Below are positions 16,850-26,478 of a stretch of DNA of 64,000 nucleotides, piece by piece; position 1 is the first letter of the stretch; each line of letters opens with the position of its first letter. A program made the translations under genes and the position numbers. The DNA is taken from assembly GCA_018241445.1 (NCBI GenBank), contig JAFEDT010000012.1, positions 248,001 through 312,000 of the forward strand, written 5' to 3'. The notes under the pieces were generated by a model. It saw nothing but the letters and a program-made list of their open reading frames with translations. It ran no database searches and was not told the origin of the DNA. This DNA is from Pseudomonadota bacterium. Lineage in GTDB: Bacteria; Pseudomonadota; Gammaproteobacteria; Steroidobacterales; Steroidobacteraceae.

Positions 16850-17895
16850 CCGCACAGAACCTGACAAATGCCACCGCACACTCCGGCATGTTCCTCGAGG
16901 CGGCGCAGGCGCCGCAGGCGGTGCGGGCACAGCTCGCAGCCAACACCGCGCGCATCGGGAGCCTGGGCGCAAGCCTGCGCCAGCATCCCCCGCGCGCGGT
17001 GGTCACCATTGCCCGCGGTAGCTCGGATCACGCCGCTACCTTTGCCCGCTACCTCATCGAGACACGCCTCGGCCTGCTGACCTCCTCGGCCGCGCCTTCG
17101 GTCAGCTCGGTGTACGCGGCGAACCCCGATCTCTCCGGCACACTGGTGATCGCGATCTCCCAGTCCGGCGCCAGTCCCGACCTGCTGGCCGCGATCCGCA
17201 GCGCCCGCGCTGCCGGCGCGCGCGTCGTCGCGATGGTCAACGTAGCCGACTCGCCGATGGCACAACTGGCCGACGAGGTGCTGCCGTTGCACGCCGGCCC
17301 CGAGCACAGCGTGGCGGCCACCAAATCCTTCATCGCCTCGCTGGCGGCCATCGTGCACCTGGTGGCGCAATGGAGTGAGGACCGTGAACTGCTGCAGGCC
17401 CTGCAACAGGCGCCCGCCCTGCTCGAGAGGGCCTGGGAGCTCGACTGGAATGCCATGGTGCGCCTGCTGACACCGGCCCGCAGCCTGTATACCGTCGGGC
17501 GCGGGCTGGGGCTCGCCATCGCCGGCGAGACGGCGCTGAAGCTGAAGGAAGTCTGCGTGCTGCACGCCGAGGCGGTGAGCGGCGCGGAACTGCGCCACGG
17601 TCCGATGGCGCTGGTGCAGCCGGGCTTTCCACTGCTGGTCTTCTCGCAGGACGACGCGAGCCGGGCGGGACTGATCGAAGTCACGACCCTGGCAGCCACC
17701 CAGGGGGCGCAGCCGCTGGTGGCCGGAGCGCCGGTCGCAGGCGCCACCGTCCTGCCGACCCTGGCGGCACACCCGGTGATCGAGCCGTTGCTGTTCGTGC
17801 AGAGCTTCTACCGGGCCGCCGAAGCCCTGGCCCGCGCCCGCGGCGGCGATCCCGACCGTCCGCCGAACCTGCGCAAGGTCACCCGCACCCTATGA
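16846..17895 (+). CDS. SIS-domain glucosamine-6-phosphate deaminase (NagB-II type)
   Basis: A 349-residue protein with two SIS sugar-phosphate isomerase domains, matching the C-terminal half of GlmS but without its glutaminase domain. Blocks visible: ARGSSDHAA, SQSGASPDLLAA, AATKSFIAS and GAELRHGPMALV. Stand-alone proteins of this kind in proteobacterial GlcNAc operons act as the second family of GlcN-6-P deaminase, giving fructose-6-P and ammonia. Position between the regulator and nagA, with ATGA overlaps on both sides, supports this over other SIS roles. Cytoplasmic. Confidence 0.92.
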   Translation: MTAQNLTNATAHSGMFLEAAQAPQAVRAQLAANTARIGSLGASLRQHPPRAVVTIARGSSDHAATFARYLIETRLGLLTSSAAPSVSSVYAANPDLSGTLVIAISQSGASPDLLAAIRSARAAGARVVAMVNVADSPMAQLADEVLPLHAGPEHSVAATKSFIASLAAIVHLVAQWSEDRELLQALQQAPALLERAWELDWNAMVRLLTPARSLYTVGRGLGLAIAGETALKLKEVCVLHAEAVSGAELRHGPMALVQPGFPLLVFSQDDASRAGLIEVTTLAATQGAQPLVAGAPVAGATVLPTLAAHPVIEPLLFVQSFYRAAEALARARGGDPDRPPNLRKVTRTL

Positions 17896-19034
17896 CGCGC
17901 GCCCTGCTGACCAACGGCCGCGTGCTGCTCGATGAAGGTCTGCGCCAGGACGTCGGCGTGCTGCTGGAGGGTGCGCGTATCCTGGACGTCGTGGACAGCT
18001 CCGATCCACGCTGTCGCGATGCGGCGCGGGTCGACCTGCGCCAGCAACTGCTGCTGCCGGGTTTCATCGACGTGCAGGTCAACGGCGGCGGCGGCGTGTT
18101 GTTCAACGACGCACCGGAAGTCGCCACCATCGCGCGCATCGCGCAGGCGCACCGGCGCTTCGGCACCACCGGCTTCCTGCCGACGCTGATCAGCGCCGAG
18201 CCGCAAACCATCAGGCGCGCCATTGCGGCGGTGCGCGAGGCGATCGCGGCCGGCGTGCCTGGCGTGCTCGGCATTCACATCGAAGGGCCGTTCCTCAACG
18301 TGGAACGCAAGGGAGTACACGACCCGGCCAGGCTGCGCGATCTGGATGCCAGCGCGCTGGAACTGCTTACCGCGCCGCACGGCGGCCGCACCGTGGTGAC
18401 GCTTGCACCGGAGATGACGACACCGCAGATCATCCGGGCACTCAGCGATGCCGGCGTCATCGTCTGCGCCGGCCACACCAATGCGACCTATCGCCAGATC
18501 CGCGCCGCGCTGGCCAACGGGCTGGCCGGCTTCACACATCTGTTCAACGCGATGTCGCAGCTCACCGGGCGTGAGCCGGGAACGGTCGGCGCCGCGCTCG
18601 ACGATCCCGGAAGCTGGTGCGGCATCATCGTTGATGGCGCGCACACCGACCCGGTCGTGCTGCGGCTGGCGCTGCGCTGCAAGCCCCATGAGCGCTTCAT
18701 GCTGGTGACAGACGCGATGCCGACCGTCGGCACGCCGCTCGACTCCTTCATGCTGGACGGGCGGCGCATTGGCGTGCACGGCACTACCTGCGTGGACGCG
18801 GACGGCCGCCTGGCTGGTTCCAACATCGACATGGCCAGCAGCGTGCGTAACGCGATGTCCATGCTCGGCCTGTCGCTGCCGGAGGCCGTGCGCATGGCGA
18901 GCAGCGTGCCGGCGCAGTTCCTGCGCCTCGGGCCGCGCGCCGGGACCATCGCGGCGGGCGAGCGTGCTGACCTGGTGCTCGCCAGCGACGAGCTCGGGGT
19001 GCTGCAGACCTGGATCGGCGGGCAGCCGGTCTAG
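17892..19034 (+). CDS. nagA: N-acetylglucosamine-6-phosphate deacetylase
   Basis: A 380-residue cytoplasmic amidohydrolase that turns GlcNAc-6-P into GlcN-6-P and acetate, feeding the SIS deaminase just upstream. Family blocks present: [49 protein letters not shown] and the catalytic aspartate in LVTDAMP. Length is normal. It starts in an ATGA overlap with the deaminase gene. Its TAG stop shares the palindrome CTAG (19031-19034) with the stop of the helicase gene on the other strand, so the two transcripts converge with no spacer. Confidence 0.96.
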   Translation: MTRALLTNGRVLLDEGLRQDVGVLLEGARILDVVDSSDPRCRDAARVDLRQQLLLPGFIDVQVNGGGGVLFNDAPEVATIARIAQAHRRFGTTGFLPTLISAEPQTIRRAIAAVREAIAAGVPGVLGIHIEGPFLNVERKGVHDPARLRDLDASALELLTAPHGGRTVVTLAPEMTTPQIIRALSDAGVIVCAGHTNATYRQIRAALANGLAGFTHLFNAMSQLTGREPGTVGAALDDPGSWCGIIVDGAHTDPVVLRLALRCKPHERFMLVTDAMPTVGTPLDSFMLDGRRIGVHGTTCVDADGRLAGSNIDMASSVRNAMSMLGLSLPEAVRMASSVPAQFLRLGPRAGTIAAGERADLVLASDELGVLQTWIGGQPV

Positions 19035-20383
19035 GGCCTCCCGCGCCCTCCTGGTGCCGTGTGGCGGGGGGTGCGCGCCCCTCCCTGGCGCTGCGAGCGC
19101 CCCTGTCCCGGGCGCTGCGGCTGGCCGCGCCGCGCACCGTGCCACGTCGTGCCTGGGGGCCGCGCCCCATGACCGTGCCCCTGGGCGGCGCCCGGACGAT
19201 GGCGCGCGGCCTGGTCGTGGTGCGGCCGGGCGTCACGAGCCGCCGGCGGCACGGCCGACTCGCGCACCGCGAACACCGGCGTCGTGGCGACCGGCAGCGC
19301 TCGCCGCAGCAGTTTCTCGATGTCCTTCAGCAGCGGCGCCTCGTCCGGCGACACCAGCGACAGCGCTGCACCGCTGCCGCCGGCGCGCGCGGTGCGCCCG
19401 ATGCGGTGGACGTAGTCCTCCGGGACGTTCGGCAGTTCGAAGTTGACGACGTGTGGCAGCTCCTTGATGTCCAGCCCGCGCGCTGCCACCTCGGTGGCCA
19501 CCAGCGCCACGATGCGATTCTCCTTGAAGTCCGCCAGCGCGCGCACGCGGGCAGCCTGGCTCTTGTTGCCGTGGATCGCGGCCGCGGCGATGCCGGCGCC
19601 CTGCAGTTGCTGTGTCAGGCGGTTGGCACCGTGCTTGGTGCGTGTGAAGACCAGCACCTGGTGCCAGTTGCCTTCCTGGATCAGGTGGGCCAGCAGGTGG
19701 CGCTTGTGTTCCTTCGGCACGCGATAGACCTGCTGCTCGACCCGCTCGGCCGTTGCGTTGCGCGCGGCGACCTCGACGGTGACCGCATTGCGCAGCAGGC
19801 CCGCGGCCAGCGCGCGGATGTCCTCGGAGTATGTGGCGGAGAACAGCAGGTTCTGCCGCTCGCGTGGCAACAGCTTGAGGATCTGGCGGATGGCATGAAT
19901 GAAACCCATGTCCAGCATACGGTCGGCTTCGTCCAGCACCAGGCAGCCTACCTCCCGCAGGTCCAGCAGCTTCTGCTGCGCCAGGTCCAGCAGGCGTCCC
20001 GGGGTGGCCACCAGCAGGTCGCAGCCGTTGCGCAGCGCCTCGATCTGCGGCTTCTCGCTGACACCACCGAAGATGACGACCGTGCGCAGGGGCACGTAAG
20101 TTCCGTAAACCTGGGCACTCTCGGCGACCTGCGCCGCAAGCTCGCGCGTGGGTGTCAGCACCAGCGCCCGGGGGGCGGTGCCACGGCGCGTCGCCAGCCG
20201 CTGCAGCAGGGGCAGCACGAAGGCGGCGGTCTTGCCGGTCCCGGTCTGGGCGCCGGCCAGCACGTCGCGGCCGGCGAGCACGGCGGGGATGGCCGCGAGC
20301 TGGATGGGTGTTGGCGTGCTGTAGCCCTTTTCGTTGACCGCACGCAGCAACTCGGGCGTCAGCCCGAGATCGGAAAATGACAT
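19031..20383 (-). CDS. rhlE: DEAD-box ATP-dependent RNA helicase, RhlE type
   Basis: A 450-residue helicase with every core motif: GYSTPTPIQ (Q motif), [10 protein letters not shown] (I), PTRELAAQ (Ia), [13 protein letters not shown] (II), LFSATYS (III), [10 protein letters not shown] (IV) and [10 protein letters not shown] (VI). The C-terminal ~75 residues are low-complexity and rich in His, Arg, Gly and Pro, an RNA-binding tail of the RhlE kind. It unwinds short RNA duplexes in ribosome assembly, mRNA decay or cold adaptation. The start at 20383 (MSFSDLGL) fits the family and has GAGG upstream. The open frame continues 84 bases further up but only through a foldable leader. Divergent from the lipoprotein gene. 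Confidence 0.93.
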   Translation of the reverse strand: MSFSDLGLTPELLRAVNEKGYSTPTPIQLAAIPAVLAGRDVLAGAQTGTGKTAAFVLPLLQRLATRRGTAPRALVLTPTRELAAQVAESAQVYGTYVPLRTVVIFGGVSEKPQIEALRNGCDLLVATPGRLLDLAQQKLLDLREVGCLVLDEADRMLDMGFIHAIRQILKLLPRERQNLLFSATYSEDIRALAAGLLRNAVTVEVAARNATAERVEQQVYRVPKEHKRHLLAHLIQEGNWHQVLVFTRTKHGANRLTQQLQGAGIAAAAIHGNKSQAARVRALADFKENRIVALVATEVAARGLDIKELPHVVNFELPNVPEDYVHRIGRTARAGGSGAALSLVSPDEAPLLKDIEKLLRRALPVATTPVFAVRESAVPPAARDARPHHDQAARHRPGAAQGHGHGARPPGTTWHGARRGQPQRPGQGRSQRQGGARTPRHTAPGGRGRP

Positions 20384-20686
20384 AAGTAAAGCCTCGCTGT
20401 CCTTGAAGCCCGCCGGCGGATCGCTGATCCGCAGGTCAGAAGCGCGAGGCTTGGGGTAGCAGAACAATTAAAGTGGTTCGGGCGGCGCTGACCCGCGCCG
20501 GCCGTCAGTGACGGCGGCGCGGACTCTACCGGCTTTGCCCTGCGGCGTCCAATGATGGGCGCATCCATCCCCTTTCCCGGGGGCTGGGGGGCCGCCCGGG
20601 GGCCCGGCGGACGGCTGTGCGGCACCAGCCGCGGCCTGCCACAGCCCGCAATTGCAGGCGACCCGCGCGGGCGGCATCATGAGTCG
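20384..20686. other. Intergenic region between the divergent helicase and lipoprotein genes
   Basis: About 303 bases. The left part is the helicase leader described separately. The right part (about 20560-20630) is extremely G+C-rich, with runs of G and C, and no convincing coding frame. I recognise no promoter consensus for the lipoprotein; a start upstream of 20687 at 20552 is open but would add an uncharacteristic tail before a good lipoprotein signal. Confidence 0.6.
20391..20450 (-). promoter_or_regulatory. Foldable 5' leader that can mask the helicase ribosome-binding site
   Basis: On the minus strand the leader has GCCTCGC (20444-20450) and, 46 bases later, GCGAGGC (20391-20397), which includes the GAGG just before the helicase ATG. 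Between them lies an independent hairpin with 7-bp arms, GCGGATC and GATCCGC (20416-20432). Folded, the Shine-Dalgarno would be paired. This suggests temperature-dependent or autoregulated translation of an RNA helicase; the function is inferred. Confidence 0.5.
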
Positions 20687-22492
20687 ATGAGAGGCAAAGC
20701 GCCAGGTCGACCGCGCGCCGCGGTGCTCGCCGCCGCCCTGGCCGGGATCGCCGCCCTGCTCGCCGGCTGCTCTTCGCGGACGCAAGTGTCCGCCTCTGGC
20801 AATGCACCGGCCCAGTACTCGCACGTCTACGTCACCATCCAGGGAATCTGGTTCAACACCGGTGCGGCCGCGACCGCCGAGGATAGCGGCTGGGTGAAGT
20901 TCAGCGTCTCCCCTGCGGTGACGGTCGACCTGGTGGCGCAAAATGGCGGCAACCTTGCGAGCCTGGTGACCGGGCTGAAGCTCGCCCCCGGCACGTATTC
21001 GCAAATCCGCCTGATCCCGGTGGATCCCGGCAGCAGCCTGACCCCCTCGGCACAGACCGCCGGGGCGCTCTACAACGCGGAGGCCGACTATGTCGACAGC
21101 AGCGGCCAGACGCAGCAACTGCCGCTGGAGATGCTGAACCCGGACAAGGGCATCGGCATCCAGGCGAGCCTCAAGGTCCCAATCGGCGCCCTGAGCCGTG
21201 CCGCCACGACAACGCCCCAGGCCACCACGCCGGGCGCGAGCGTCGCCGCCACGAGTACTGCGAGCACGGCCACGACCGGCAGCACCTCCCAGACCACGCT
21301 GGCACAGTTCACCGTCTACTTCGACGGCGCGCGTGACCTCGTACCCTTCACCTACAACGCATCCGGCCCGGCAACGCCCGTCTGTCCGCGCAACTGCGGC
21401 GTGCTGCTCAACGCCCATCCCGGGGCCTGGGACATGAGTACCGCAGGGGGCATATCAGGACAGCTCACCCTGACGAACCTCACCGCAATCAGCGGCAGCC
21501 CGGACATCCAGGCCACCGCCGAGACGGTCAGCGCCGACGGCACACGCCACGAGGTCGTGATCAGCACGCCGGTGTCCGCATCGGGAAGCTTCCTGCTCTA
21601 CCCGCTCGCCAGCAGCAACTCCTCGCCCGCGTACTATGATGTGGTCATCCACGGACCGGGCATTGCGACAATCATCGTCAAGGCGGTGCAGGTGGTCCTG
21701 GGCAACAGCACCACGGCCGGCTCCACTGCCACCACCGGCACGACCACGGGCGGCACAACGACAGACGTGAGCGCCAACACGGTCTCCCTGGGCACCATCA
21801 CTCCCCGCAGCGCGACCTCCTTCAGCGCCAGTCTGTCCACCGCCGCTGGCAGCCCGGGGCTGCCCGCGGGCGCCGTGGTCAATTTCTGCCAGACCCTGGG
21901 CGGCTCGGGCGAGGTGCCCTATGTCATCGCCCGGGCGCCGGTCGATCCTTCCGGCCGCATGCTCACGGCCGCGCGCACCCTGGCCGCGGAGACTGTGGAT
22001 TCCGGCACCTACGTCAGCAGCGGCAGCACCCTCACGCTGGTCAGCGCAGCGCCCGCCGAGGGCAAGGGACACTATACGGTCGGGGCATCATCCCCGGACT
22101 ATGACGACGGCCCGCTGACCACGCAGGTCCGCGCACCGTCGAGCGGCAGTTCCGCAAGTTTCAGCCTGGCACCCCTGTCCCTCGCCGCCGGCGTCAGCGC
22201 CGGCCAGCTCACCGTCGCCGTCACACGCGCCAGCGGCAGTGACGCCACGGGGGGAACCCTGCTGGTGAGCCACGAGGGTGCGCTGGTCGCCTCGGCCCCG
22301 CTCGACAGCGTCCTTGGAAGCGGTTCAGGACAGATCACGCTGAGCACCCTGCCCGCCGGGACGGACCATGCGCTGTACTACCTGACCGTGCGCAGCTGGA
22401 ATGCCGGGGGCGCCGTCAGCCGCCAGTTTCTCCCCGCCCTCATCGACATGCGCTCGAGCGCCGTAGCGAGCGCCTCGGTCACGGTGAACTGA
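20687..22492 (+). CDS. DUF4382-type lipoprotein with Thr/Ser-rich linkers
   Basis: About 601 residues. A lipoprotein signal with lipobox LLAGC (Cys28) is followed by a DUF4382-like domain (about 40-240; SHVYVTIQGIWF, LAPGTYSQIRLIPVD). Two low-complexity Thr/Ala/Gly/Ser linkers (about 170-205 and 345-365) separate it from two further beta-rich regions of unknown family. The start at 20687 gives the clean signal peptide. It is probably attached to the outer membrane or exposed at the surface; the linkers suggest a modular stalk. The next gene encodes a second lipoprotein with a similar first domain. No function is assigned. Confidence 0.75.
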   Translation: MRGKAPGRPRAAVLAAALAGIAALLAGCSSRTQVSASGNAPAQYSHVYVTIQGIWFNTGAAATAEDSGWVKFSVSPAVTVDLVAQNGGNLASLVTGLKLAPGTYSQIRLIPVDPGSSLTPSAQTAGALYNAEADYVDSSGQTQQLPLEMLNPDKGIGIQASLKVPIGALSRAATTTPQATTPGASVAATSTASTATTGSTSQTTLAQFTVYFDGARDLVPFTYNASGPATPVCPRNCGVLLNAHPGAWDMSTAGGISGQLTLTNLTAISGSPDIQATAETVSADGTRHEVVISTPVSASGSFLLYPLASSNSSPAYYDVVIHGPGIATIIVKAVQVVLGNSTTAGSTATTGTTTGGTTTDVSANTVSLGTITPRSATSFSASLSTAAGSPGLPAGAVVNFCQTLGGSGEVPYVIARAPVDPSGRMLTAARTLAAETVDSGTYVSSGSTLTLVSAAPAEGKGHYTVGASSPDYDDGPLTTQVRAPSSGSSASFSLAPLSLAAGVSAGQLTVAVTRASGSDATGGTLLVSHEGALVASAPLDSVLGSGSGQITLSTLPAGTDHALYYLTVRSWNAGGAVSRQFLPALIDMRSSAVASASVTVN

Positions 22493-22523
22493 TCGCCGGC
22501 CGGTTGCACGCGGCAAATGGCGT

Positions 22524-22655
22524 TATAATTTCTGGCTCGACCTCGTGCCGGCCTCCGGGAATCCCTACCCAAAGGGAACCGCGACGGCCGGCGCGGCTCT
22601 AAGCGCGGGTGCACTGGCGTACAGGCATCGCGCCACCGATGAAGGGATTTTCCAG
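22524..22655 (+). promoter_or_regulatory. TATAAT promoter element and structured leader of the second lipoprotein gene
   Basis: TATAAT at 22524-22529 lies 31 bases after the first lipoprotein stop; upstream TTGCAC (22504-22509) is only 14 bases away, so the -35 is weak. The following ~120-base leader can fold: GCCGGCC pairs with GGCCGGC around a TCCCT/AGGGA hairpin (about 22547-22590), then TGGCG/CGCCA (about 22615-22635) before AAGGGA and the ATG. It matches no riboswitch I know. Confidence 0.4.
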
Positions 22656-24509
22656 ATGAGTTTCTACAAGTTCCGCCAGGGCGGCGCCTGGCCTGCGCTG
22701 CGCATACTGGCCGCCGGTTTGCTCGCTTTGCAGGCCGGCTGCGGCCACGGCAACCGGCTCTTCTCGCCCGGCACCCCGGTCCTGACGGTATCGGCGGCCC
22801 ACAGCCCCGAATTCTCCAATTACATCGTCAACATCAGCTACGTCACCCTGACCCGCAGCGACGGCTACGTCGCCTACGCGCTGCGTTCCCCGGAGACTGT
22901 CGATCTGGCCAGACTGGCCGACGTGCCGGAACTGGCTGCTGTAGGCCCCGTGCCCTCGGGCACCTACAAGTCGGCGAGCATCACGCTGGATTACACCTAC
23001 GCGCAGATCGCCGGCATCGTCAACGGCCAGCCGGTCACGCTCACGCCGGTATCCACTTCGGGCAGTGCGCCGACCACTGGATCATTCACCATCACCTTCG
23101 ACCCGAACGCGCAGCTCGTGGTCACCGCCGGGCAGTCGGTGCGGCTCGACCTGCACTTCGACCTGTCGGCCTTCAACAGCATCAATCCCGCGACCTCCAA
23201 GGTGACCGTGCAGCCCTACGCCACGCTGCGTGCGGCGCCACTGGATGGCACGGTCATGCGCGCCCGCGGCCTGTACGTGAACTCCGCCCCGGGTGGCTCC
23301 AGCGGCTACGTGATCAACGTGCGACCCTTCGTCGACCAGGTGTCGATGCTCGGCTCGTTGCAGGTCAACACCACCGGCAACACCCTGTTCAACGTCGATG
23401 ACCAGGCCTACACCGGCCCGGCTGGCCTGACCGCGTTGCAGTCCCAGGTCGGCAACCAGACGTATTATCCGGTGGCCGCCTACGGCACCCTCGGCAGCCT
23501 TGCCGGCATCACCCCGACCTTCAATGCCACCTCGGTCCTTGGGGGCTCCAGCCTCGAGAGCACCATCACTGATTCCGTCAGCGGCATCGTCGCGGCACGC
23601 AACGGCAACGCCATTACCCTGCGCGGCGTCAACTTCCGACCGCGCCAGCTGCTGATTGTGACGGTCGGAAACCTGTACGAGAACAGCGTCAACGTCACGC
23701 TCGGCCCCAACACCATCGTGACGCAGGACGGCTCGACGGCTGGCGGGCTTACCGCGGCTGCGGTGTCGGTCGGGCAGCGGGTCACTGTTTCCGGGCAGGC
23801 CAGCACCAGCGGCAGCGGCAGCACTTTCGCGGTGAGCCTGGACGCCACCGCCGGTCACGTGCGGCTGCTGGATACGCCGCTGTGGGGTACGCCGGTCGCG
23901 AGCACGACCAACCAGCTGCAGGTCGCGTCCTTCGATGTATTCGCGCCTGCCGTATTCAACTTCGCCGGCACCGGCGCCACGCCGGCGAACCCGGCGGCCT
24001 ATGTAGTGGGCGGCACTGCCGCCCTGCTCCCTGGCGTGCTGCAGCGGGTCGACGGCGTGGTCACACCCTTTGGCACCGCCCCCCCTGACTTCACGGCCAG
24101 CGCGACGACCGCCGGCACGAGCACGCAACAGCAGAAGCTGGTGGTGGAATGGACCGGCGGCGTCACCGCGCCCTTTACCAGCGTCAGCAGCTCAGGAATC
24201 GTCGTCAACCTGTCGCACGCCAACAGTGCCTTGAGCTACGTCGCCACCGGGCCGGTGATCACACCGCTCAGCGGCACGCCCACCGTCACCACCACCGGTG
24301 CCGCGTCGCAGGACCTGATCCTGAGCGTGGGCAGCGCGCTGTTGACCCCCGGCGTTTCGATGTTCGGCACCGCCAGCAGTTACGCCGCCGGCATCCAGAG
24401 TACCGTCAACGGCACCAACAAGGTCTACCGGCTGGTGGCCGTCGGCAGCTATGACGGCGCCACCAATACCTTCGCGGCTTCGCAGATCAGCGTGGCCGTG
24501 CAGCAATAA
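22656..24509 (+). CDS. DUF4382/DUF5666-like lipoprotein
   Basis: About 617 residues. Lipoprotein signal with Cys29 in LQAGC, then a DUF4382-like region (about 40-170; FSNYIVNISYVTL, PSGTYKSASITLDY), followed by several beta-barrel-like segments with the look of DUF5666 repeats (SGIVAARNGNAITLRGV, VSVGQRVTVSGQ). The start at 22656 has AAGGGA 9 bases upstream. It is probably a paralogue of the preceding lipoprotein by domain but not by whole length. Likely an outer-membrane surface protein; no ligand or partner is evident. A strong terminator follows. Confidence 0.72.
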   Translation: MSFYKFRQGGAWPALRILAAGLLALQAGCGHGNRLFSPGTPVLTVSAAHSPEFSNYIVNISYVTLTRSDGYVAYALRSPETVDLARLADVPELAAVGPVPSGTYKSASITLDYTYAQIAGIVNGQPVTLTPVSTSGSAPTTGSFTITFDPNAQLVVTAGQSVRLDLHFDLSAFNSINPATSKVTVQPYATLRAAPLDGTVMRARGLYVNSAPGGSSGYVINVRPFVDQVSMLGSLQVNTTGNTLFNVDDQAYTGPAGLTALQSQVGNQTYYPVAAYGTLGSLAGITPTFNATSVLGGSSLESTITDSVSGIVAARNGNAITLRGVNFRPRQLLIVTVGNLYENSVNVTLGPNTIVTQDGSTAGGLTAAAVSVGQRVTVSGQASTSGSGSTFAVSLDATAGHVRLLDTPLWGTPVASTTNQLQVASFDVFAPAVFNFAGTGATPANPAAYVVGGTAALLPGVLQRVDGVVTPFGTAPPDFTASATTAGTSTQQQKLVVEWTGGVTAPFTSVSSSGIVVNLSHANSALSYVATGPVITPLSGTPTVTTTGAASQDLILSVGSALLTPGVSMFGTASSYAAGIQSTVNGTNKVYRLVAVGSYDGATNTFAASQISVAVQQ

Positions 24510-24519
24510 CGCACCGGCA

Positions 24520-24550
24520 TTGGCGGCGGGCGCCCGGCGCCCGCCGCCAA
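24520..24550. terminator. Bidirectional hairpin between convergent lipoprotein and gfa genes
   Basis: A perfect 14-bp stem, TTGGCGGCGGGCGC (24520-24533) and GCGCCCGCCGCCAA (24537-24550), with a 3-base loop, placed between two convergent genes. The T/A ends give only a short U run on either strand. A bidirectional terminator is the natural reading. Confidence 0.75.
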
Positions 24551-24581
24551 AGTCTTCCGGCAAGGGCCGGCGGCGGCGCCC

Positions 24582-25154
24582 TCAGGCAGCCAGGGTGCCC
24601 TTCTTCTTCGCCGCGTGGGTGGCGATCAGGTCCATCAGTGCGGGCGACAGGCAGTCGTAGGGCTCCAGCTTCAACTCCTTCAGCCGGGCGCGCACCTCAC
24701 CCATCCGCGCCGGCGGGAAACCGGACTCGATGATGGAGGATACAAAGGCCGCGAAGTCCGGCGCCGACCAGCCGCTGTCCTTGGACAGCTCGGTGTGCAC
24801 GAAGTCGAAGCCGTAGAAGGGATGGTCCTTGTTCTCGATGCGCCCGTACATGTGCACGCCACAGCCGGTACAGGCATAACGCTGGATCGGCGCCTTCTCG
24901 TCGACGATCTTCAGCTTGTTGCCGTTGGCCGTGACGCTGAGCTTGTCGCGGCCCAGGACGGCGACCTGCGAGAACAGCGCGCCCCGCGGCTTCCAGCACT
25001 TGCTGCAGCCGCAGACGTGGTTGAAGGCGGTATTGCTCCTGAGGCTGACGGTGACCTGCGCCGAGGCGCAGTGACAGCTGAGCGTGCCGCCGGCGAAGTC
25101 CGCCTTGCCAGGCTTGACGCCGCCGTCGACCGCCGGATGGATGTTGACTGCCAT
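24582..25154 (-). CDS. gfa: S-(hydroxymethyl)glutathione synthase (glutathione-dependent formaldehyde-activating enzyme)
   Basis: A 190-residue zinc protein of the GFA family, matching the usual ~190 residues. Zinc-binding cysteines are visible in LSCHC, VCGCSKC and YACTGC. It is thought to speed the condensation of formaldehyde with glutathione, making the substrate of the dehydrogenase encoded 40 bases upstream in the same operon. AAGGAGA precedes the ATG. Cytoplasmic; induction by formaldehyde is likely, but no operator was recognised. Confidence 0.95.
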   Translation of the reverse strand: MAVNIHPAVDGGVKPGKADFAGGTLSCHCASAQVTVSLRSNTAFNHVCGCSKCWKPRGALFSQVAVLGRDKLSVTANGNKLKIVDEKAPIQRYACTGCGVHMYGRIENKDHPFYGFDFVHTELSKDSGWSAPDFAAFVSSIIESGFPPARMGEVRARLKELKLEPYDCLSPALMDLIATHAAKKKGTLAA

Positions 25155-25194
25155 GTTGTTCTCCTTGCGTGAGTAGCCAGAAATCGTGTTGGGT

Positions 25195-26304
<1,110 letters not shown>

Positions 26305-26478
26305 CCCCGATCCCCCTCCGTTCCTGTGTGTGCAAGGAAGCAAGTCTACTCCTCCTCTGCAGGGGTGCACGCAATGTCGGCCCGGGCGCCGCAATGCCCG
26401 GCGGGATTCCCGTTCGCGGTATTCGAGTCAATGCCACAATAGACTACGGCAATTGCGAAAGAACGGGGCCAACGCGTA

